Shown here: positions 58,900 through 64,000 of the stretch, piece by piece
How the letters are laid out: each line of letters begins with the position of its first letter
Numbering within the stretch: the stretch's first letter is position 1
Source of the DNA: Acanthococcus lagerstroemiae
Lineage: Eukaryota > Arthropoda > Insecta > Hemiptera > Eriococcidae
Assembly: GCA_031841125.1 (NCBI GenBank)
Contig: CM063109.1
Coordinates: 2,022,321 to 2,086,320 of the forward strand
Reading direction: 5' to 3'
DNA: 64,000 nucleotides
Made by a program: the position numbers and the translations under genes
Notes under the pieces: generated by a model
The model's database searches: none
What the model was told of the DNA's origin: nothing
The model's input: only the letters and a program-made list of their open reading frames with translations

Positions 58900-60106
58900 T
58901 TAACAAGTTGGTTGAGTTTCCTCACACTCCTCAACTGTTACTCCCGAATCTTCCTTTGGAATTAGCCGATCCGAATGGCGCTTGAGAACCTTGCCATCCT
59001 GAGTCTGCACATCAAAAGTGACATTGCCTTTCTGACCAACGATGGTTCCAGGAATCCAGCTTTCTTGTCCTTGTTTGTAGTCTCGAGTCATAACTTGGTC
59101 ACCAACTTCAGCAGTAACATCCTTCTTAACATCCTTCTTACCTTTAAATAATAATTTTTGGCCCTCGAGTTTTTTGTTAACAAAAATGTAAAAACGAGTT
59201 CGTAATTTACGATTTAGATTTACATGTAATTCTGCAGGTGTTTTATTAGTAGTACAATGAACTGTAGTACGAAAATCTAATAAATAACGAAAAATAGCAT
59301 CAAAAATTTCGACACCTGAATCAAGAGCTTTCTTAATCTTATTTTTAAAAACAGAAACGCAATTTTCAGCAGCACCATTGCTCTGAGGATGATATGGAGG
59401 TGTAAAAATATGATTGACTCCATTTTGTCTCATAAAAGATTGAAATTCTATGGATGAAAATGGTGGGCCGTTATCAGTTACTAAGACTTGACTGATGCCC
59501 CAACGTGAAAAATAGTCTTTAAAAAGTTAATTACCGATTTAGCATTTGAACTTTGAGACACATGATAAATTTCCAACCATTTGGAATACTGGTCAGTTAT
59601 TAATAAAAAGGTCTTGTTATCCAAATGACAAAAATCACTATGTATTCTCTTTCCCGGAGCATCAGGGTAAAACCACTGATGTAATTTTACTTTAGCCGGT
59701 TGATTTCTGAATTTTAAACATGATGAGCACTTACGAGTTAACTGCTCAATTTCTTTATCAAGTGATGGCCACCAAAAATAAAACCTAGCAGTAGATTTCA
59801 TTTTAACAACTCCCAAGTGTGTTTTATGTAATTCATTAAGAATTTTACGTTGTGAAGAACTAGGTATAATTACTTTATGGCTAACCAATAAACAACCTAA
59901 TTCTAAATTTATTTCATTTTTCTTAAGAAAATAAGGTTTAAGCTTGGGATCTATGCGTTTTACTTTAACAGATAGCCAACTAATTTTCAAGAATTCAATT
60001 ACTTTACTCAAAATTGGATCTTTCGCGGTTTCTTGGGAAATAATATCTCTATTAATATTAGTGAAAATATCGGTGATAAAATTTACATACGATGTTTCTT
60101 TTACAA
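58900..60106 (-). pseudogene. Gypsy integrase remnant, frameshifted
   Basis: Reading from 60106 downward, an open frame enters in the RNase H-integrase linker. It passes the zinc region (ELHKTHLG..., CSSCLKF near 59730) and the first catalytic Asp in HSDF (about 59640). The frame shifts in an A/T-rich run near 59515-59530. The second Asp (TDNG, near 59475) and the rest, including the third catalytic residue in the QSNGAAEN segment (about 59380) and a basic C-terminal tail, are in another frame to 58900. All three integrase residues are therefore still present but not in one frame. RT and RNase H upstream are absent. Confidence 0.88.
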
Positions 60107-60246
60107 AGTTAACTCGTAAGTGCTCATCATGTTTAAAATTCAGAAATCAACCGGCTAAAGTAAAATTACATCAGTGGTTTTACCCTGATGCTCCGGGAAA
60201 GAGAATACATAGTGATTTTTGTCATTTGGATAACAAGACCTTTTTA
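59604..60246. repeat. Perfect 140-bp inverted repeat inside the gypsy copy
   Basis: 59604-59743 (integrase zinc region and first Asp) is repeated without a visible mismatch in opposite orientation at 60107-60246, with a 363-bp spacer. The outer arm lies exactly between the remaining integrase and Gag, replacing protease, RT and RNase H. The 146-codon plus-strand open frame over this area is the result of the inverted copy and is not a gene. Confidence 0.95.
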
Positions 60247-61002
60247 CTGACAATTATTACACGTTTTATCTTTGAAATAACAATCCTTAAAAGTGTGATT
60301 GTTATAACCACAACAAGGACAATTATCTTTAGTATCTCTGGTATCTCTTCCCTTGGAGAAAGATTTTCTAACCTGGTTGACTGAACTTGAACTGGAAGAC
60401 AAACTGCCTTCTACAGCCATGCTGGTTTCCCTACCTTCCCAGGCCGTGATAAGTTCTCTGCACTTTGTATAGGACAGGTCCTTTTCTGCAAACAACTTTT
60501 TCTTCAAGTCATTGTTGGCAATACCGTGAGTAATCTGGTCTCTCAAAGATTATTGTAGGTTATCTTTGAAATCACAGGTTTGAGACAGTTTTTGGAGAGC
60601 AGCAATGAAAGCAGAAGCGGATTCATTCTGTTGTTGAACTCTAGCACGAAAATTTGATCTCTCCGCCAGAATTGATGGTTTAGGTTTGATATAATCACAA
60701 AATTTTGAAACCAATTCTTCATAGGGAACATCTTTAGGCTTTTATGGAGTACATAAGGCTCGTAAGATATCGTATGCTTTACTACCAATCAAGGTTAACA
60801 ACAATGATACCTTTTTATCTTTGAGCCTGTTGACATCCATGTACAGTTCCAACCTTTCTACCCATGTCTCAAAATCTTCATTTCCAATGTCGAATTCATT
60901 TATGTGCCCAATTGGCCCCAAGGATGCAATCTGGTATACTGGTGTTGACGTCGTCGTGGATGTAGTTGTTGTTGTTGGCGGCATCATACTGCTAACCAAC
61001 AC
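60247..61002 (-). pseudogene. Gypsy Gag remnant with in-frame stops
   Basis: Reading on the minus strand from an ATG near 60987. A threonine-rich N-terminus precedes FETWVERLELYMDVN and a LLLTLIGSKAYDIL segment typical of gypsy capsids. A TAA at 60742-60744 interrupts the frame, which continues in register and is stopped again near 60550, then continues to a CX2CX4HX4C zinc knuckle (CPCCGYNNHTFKDC, about 60315-60275). A second knuckle is cut off at the deletion junction after CNNC. The two stops share one frame, so Gag was one ORF before decay. Confidence 0.85.
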
Positions 61003-61210
61003 TTTACGTTACTTTAACAGAACAATTTTGATTTTTACCTTAAGCCTCCCTTGTCGGTTAAGGATTTCACAAAACTTTCTTAAACGTTATTGACGAAAAC
61101 GAGCTAAAAAATTGCATTTTGCTGCACAATATGTGCTAAAAACGAAGCAAAAATAATTGTAGTCGACACGAAACTATTTTCACGTCAGAAACTGCCCGAG
61201 TTCACAATCA

Positions 61211-61226
61211 CATATCCTCGTCGCCA
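61211..61226 (-). promoter_or_regulatory. Primer-binding site of deleted gypsy element
   Basis: On the minus strand, two bases after the 5' LTR, TGGCGACGAGGATATG begins with the TGG expected opposite a tRNA CCA end. It differs from the site of the 34.6 kb element, so a different primer tRNA is likely; which one is not determined. Confidence 0.65.
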
Positions 61227-61228
61227 GT

Positions 61229-61369
61229 TGTCATATTGTTGAAATAACGATCATTACGATTCAAGGTTTATTCTGAAACTGAAACCTTTTTCCTCAGCGA
61301 ACAACCGGTACTACAAAATACGATCGGCCTTATCTCTTACTACAGTGTATGTATATGACGGATATTACA
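61229..61369 (-). repeat. 5' LTR of deleted gypsy element
   Basis: 141 bp, same ends as the copy at 58585-58725, two base differences. Followed by the ATAAT duplication. Confidence 0.95.
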
Positions 61370-61374
61370 ATAAT

Positions 61375-62867
61375 GAGAGCGATAAGGAGATTCGCCGATA
61401 ACGCCAGGGTATATGAAGGCCGCTGGCTGCCGCCGTCTGGTCTAGTTTGTGAATGCGATAATTGTGCGTTTTCAACGCGATTTTACTACTAGGCTTAGGG
61501 TTTCGGAGTGTTTGTGTGGAATAAACGTCGTTATTCCACATTTCGTGCGTCTTTTAGTGCGAATATTGTTATAATCAACTCGGTTCGACCTCTATAGGTA
61601 CCATAAGTAAGATAACCGTCCAGCCGAATATCTCAGTTGGTTGTGTTGCGGTGATACTCGCAGATAGACGAGCGCAGCCCAATTGATATAAGCCGGAATG
61701 TGTAATGACGCTGATTATTCCGAGAGCAGTCAGCTGTACTGTATATACCTACGGGACGCCCGATTTTTTGAATTGATTAAGTATTTTACTGCATCGGTTA
61801 TGATTTATACCTACATATAACTTACGAGTTTACACATATTTTATGTAAAATCTGTATCAATAATCCGGCACTAACCCAAGTCCTGTAGTCGAACTTATCT
61901 TTCGTTCTTCAGAGGCGTGTTGGTTGCGTACACATGTTAGAAATTAATGTACACGATTCGTGCACCATGTTTGCCAGAACTACACACGTAAGCTGTGTAT
62001 ATAATAAAATCAAATATCGTGTTCTACGAGCTAGAGTTGAAAAATGTGAAACTGAAACCTTTGCGCACGTATAATAAATTTCGTATTATTCGATCGCTCA
62101 TGCAAGAAGGAAAAAAAATAAAAATGTTTGCAGCGAGTTATTTCCACTACTTACTACATATAGTATACACTCGTAGTTTTAAAGTTCTAATTCAACTTTT
62201 TTATTTCAAACATTCCGTATTAAGAGCGGATACTCGTACCTACTTCAATTTTTGTACACGATTGTTTCGTCTACGCGGCTTTCGCTTCAACGCAGAGAGC
62301 AAACAAATAAACGTTAGCATTCGTTTGAGTTACATAATTGTGTTTTTCCTTCTCGCGATACCGAAATACGAAAAAAGATAACTAACTATCGAATCCGTCG
62401 AGTACGGGTACCAATTAACTAACAATAAATTTTTGTTTCTCTTCCTTCCTCGTCTCTCGCTATTATACTTTTGTACTTATGTATTTGCGAAAAGCTCGCC
62501 AATGTATCCAGTATACACCTAAATCGAACTAACAAACCGTAAACACGAGTACACCAACAAAATCGGGAAACTAAACGCAAATTTGGCGAATAATTAATAG
62601 ATACAAGCGGTAAAAATTAAACAGCGCGGGGGAGTCTTTGCCGAGTTAGTAAATCATGTATACGACGTTACGCGCTGGAGTAAGAGAAAATATAAAAATA
62701 TAACTCGAGATATTTTGGAAAAAGGGAGTATACACAGACCGCATTTTTTTGTTCGCTATCGAAAATACTATAAATAGTTTTCAACAATAGATTAATTTAA
62801 TTTTAACAAAATAAATTCTCGAAATATGTATTACGAGTTTTCGTACAGCGGACATAGCGTATACGTA
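61375..62867. other. No gene seen
   Basis: AT-rich. A 128-codon open frame (61995-62381) is rich in K, F, Y, R and I with no family motif, and I do not call it a gene. Confidence 0.4.
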
Positions 62868-63720
62868 GGGTTAGTGGTTCCAAGATGACACAGTAAAGTT
62901 ATTTTTGGGTATATCTAATCAAGTTTTTTTTCAAACATCTTGAAATTTTTATCAAAAAAAGATGTATATTAAAGGATTAAAATGAGCTAATAACGAATGG
63001 TCTATCACTTTTCTAACCGAAGATATGGCAACAAATACTTGCAGTGATCAGCTGTGTCATCTTGGAACCCCGGGGTATAAGATGACATGAAGCCTGTTCC
63101 AAGATGACACACGACTAGAAAAACGGGGAAAAAAGTCAAAATTATTTATTTATTAAAATAACATCTGTCAAGGCTCTTTCCAGCCTTTTTGTACTTTTCC
63201 TAAAATCAAATTCTTTACAAGCAGCTCTATACGAGTAATTCTTTTCAAGAACTAAATTTACGGCCTTTTTCATATCTTCTGCATCAAATTGACCTCGGGT
63301 TTTTTTCGTTTATATCCTGTACCCTATTGTATAAAACTATATGAAAATTAATACGTGTCATCTTGGAATTCAAAAAAGAAAGTCATCTTGGAACCAACGT
63401 TTTCTTCACGTTTAATGCGGTATTTGAATCCAATGTCATTCAATGCAGAACTTATAGTTGTATAACATATTCGAAATTTATTTACCAGTTAAACAAATTA
63501 GTTTCTCAATTTAAAAAAAACGGACTTGAAAAATTTTTACTTTTAGCATTCAAAAACATGTTTTTGGTAATATCGCGAGATTGTTTTCTGATAATTATTT
63601 CGTTCACACATTAAAATGAGTGTTATGTTGCCACATGTCTGCAGTATAAATTTCATCTAAATAGTGCTAATAACGGACGAGATACCTATTCACGATTTGT
63701 CATCTTGGAACCACTAACCC
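62868..63720. mobile_element. TA-flanked TIR element with AAGATGACA repeats
   Basis: Both ends begin GGGTTAGTGGTTCCAAGATG and match perfectly for 23 bp, with TA outside each end (62866-62867 and 63721-63722). The motif TTCCAAGATGACA or its inverse recurs inside: 62878, 63055, 63077 (partial), 63097, 63356, 63382 and 63698. No transposase frame is recognised; an 83-codon open frame (63363-63614) has no motif. The perfect ends imply a fairly young non-autonomous element. The TA duplication suggests a Tc1/mariner-related mechanism, which is inference. Confidence 0.72.
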
Positions 63721-63722
63721 TA

Positions 63723-64000
63723 CTTGTAGAACAGTGTTACCTTGAAAATGTGAAATACATACTGTTAATTGAGCTCAGGCCGGACGGGAGAGCCCAGAAG
63801 GTAAAAAATTTGCAAAACAGAAAGGTAATATCGATCTTCCATACTATACACTATATTACACGATTACAAGAACATACAAAACATCACTGTACAAAATTAG
63901 ACGGATACATTTCTCGCTATGCTATAGGTAGTAGGTATAACGAATAGAAAGATTATCTTATAGAGGGAGTTATCGGTAATTGATGACATGACTTTTCATG
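63723..64000. other. No gene seen
   Basis: Short AT-rich tail of the window; nothing recognised. Confidence 0.4.

Larger units (their letters stand above)
58585..61369 (-). mobile_element. Internally deleted Ty3/gypsy retrotransposon
   Basis: A 2785-bp element on the minus strand with two 141-bp LTRs and a 5-bp target duplication ATAAT (58580-58584 and 61370-61374). The LTRs differ at two positions that I see, so insertion is fairly recent. Gag (61002-60247) and integrase (60106-58900) remain, but protease, reverse transcriptase and RNase H are missing. The junction is occupied by a perfect 140-bp inverted copy of part of the integrase. It cannot move by itself. The family differs from the 34.6 kb element in LTR length and sequence. 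Confidence 0.95.

Noticed and set aside
59944..60384. 146-codon plus-strand frame with integrase similarity
   Set aside because: The similarity comes from the inverted 140-bp copy of the minus-strand integrase; the rest of the frame is antisense of Gag and linker.
61630..61700. tRNA-like sequence with ATCTCAGTTGG
   Set aside because: No B box or acceptor-stem pairing follows at the expected distance.
1..64000. CRISPR array or bacterial operons
   Set aside because: No regularly spaced identical repeats with unique spacers and no ribosome-binding-site-led gene clusters; the satellite and subterminal arrays have other explanations.

Overview
This is eukaryotic genomic DNA, most probably from an arthropod and likely an insect; the species cannot be resolved. 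The evidence is the mixture of transposable elements (a Mag-like Ty3/gypsy element, RNase H-bearing LINEs, a Penelope-type reverse transcriptase, MULE, hAT, Tc1-like and Ginger-like DNA elements, and a tRNA-derived SINE), the AT-rich background with many T-runs and microsatellites, and the lack of any prokaryotic gene organisation. I recognise no host protein-coding exon, tRNA, rRNA or CRISPR array. The window reads as a gene-poor, transposon-rich stretch, or as the inside of very long introns.

Left part (1-24 kb). There is a MULE-like short element (27-461), a MITE with an imperfect 8-bp duplication (1176-1498), a foldback (4623-4733) and one copy of an unknown ~0.5 kb dispersed repeat (5461-5986, second copy 45856-46368). 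Three Ginger-like elements lie within 13 kb (8990-9830, 17777-18779, 20324-21864). Each has TGTTAC-type ends and a decayed piece of a KRBA2-like integrase; two are flanked by a 4-bp TATA duplication. Between them lie a Penelope-type RT relic, two SINE families and a probable solo LTR (21882-22529). The middle Ginger-like copy sits inside an older TIR element and itself contains another TIR element.

Middle (24-43 kb). A ~1.27 kb array of a diverged 46-bp satellite (24736-26008) is followed by long featureless DNA. Then come a hAT-type MITE (33534-33696), a TA-flanked MITE (34290-34541) and the one clearly intact coding unit: a complete 4681-bp gypsy retrotransposon (34619-39299). It has 193-bp LTRs differing at one position, a 5-bp duplication and a single 1336-codon gag-pol ORF. 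Downstream are two LINE 3' relics. The second (42300-43805) is split by a 726-bp MULE (42581-43306) with a perfect 9-bp duplication and a fragment of MULE transposase.

Right part (44-64 kb). A 968-bp MULE-like element (50907-51874) carries subterminal arrays of a short motif, nine copies of it spaced about 20 bp apart on one side. A 2785-bp gypsy copy on the minus strand (58585-61369) is recent by its LTRs but defective: protease, RT and RNase H are gone and a perfect 140-bp inverted duplication of its own integrase lies at the junction. Near the right edge an 853-bp TA-flanked element (62868-63720) carries seven copies of an AAGATGACA-containing motif. Only the 34.6-39.3 kb gypsy element looks able to make its own proteins.
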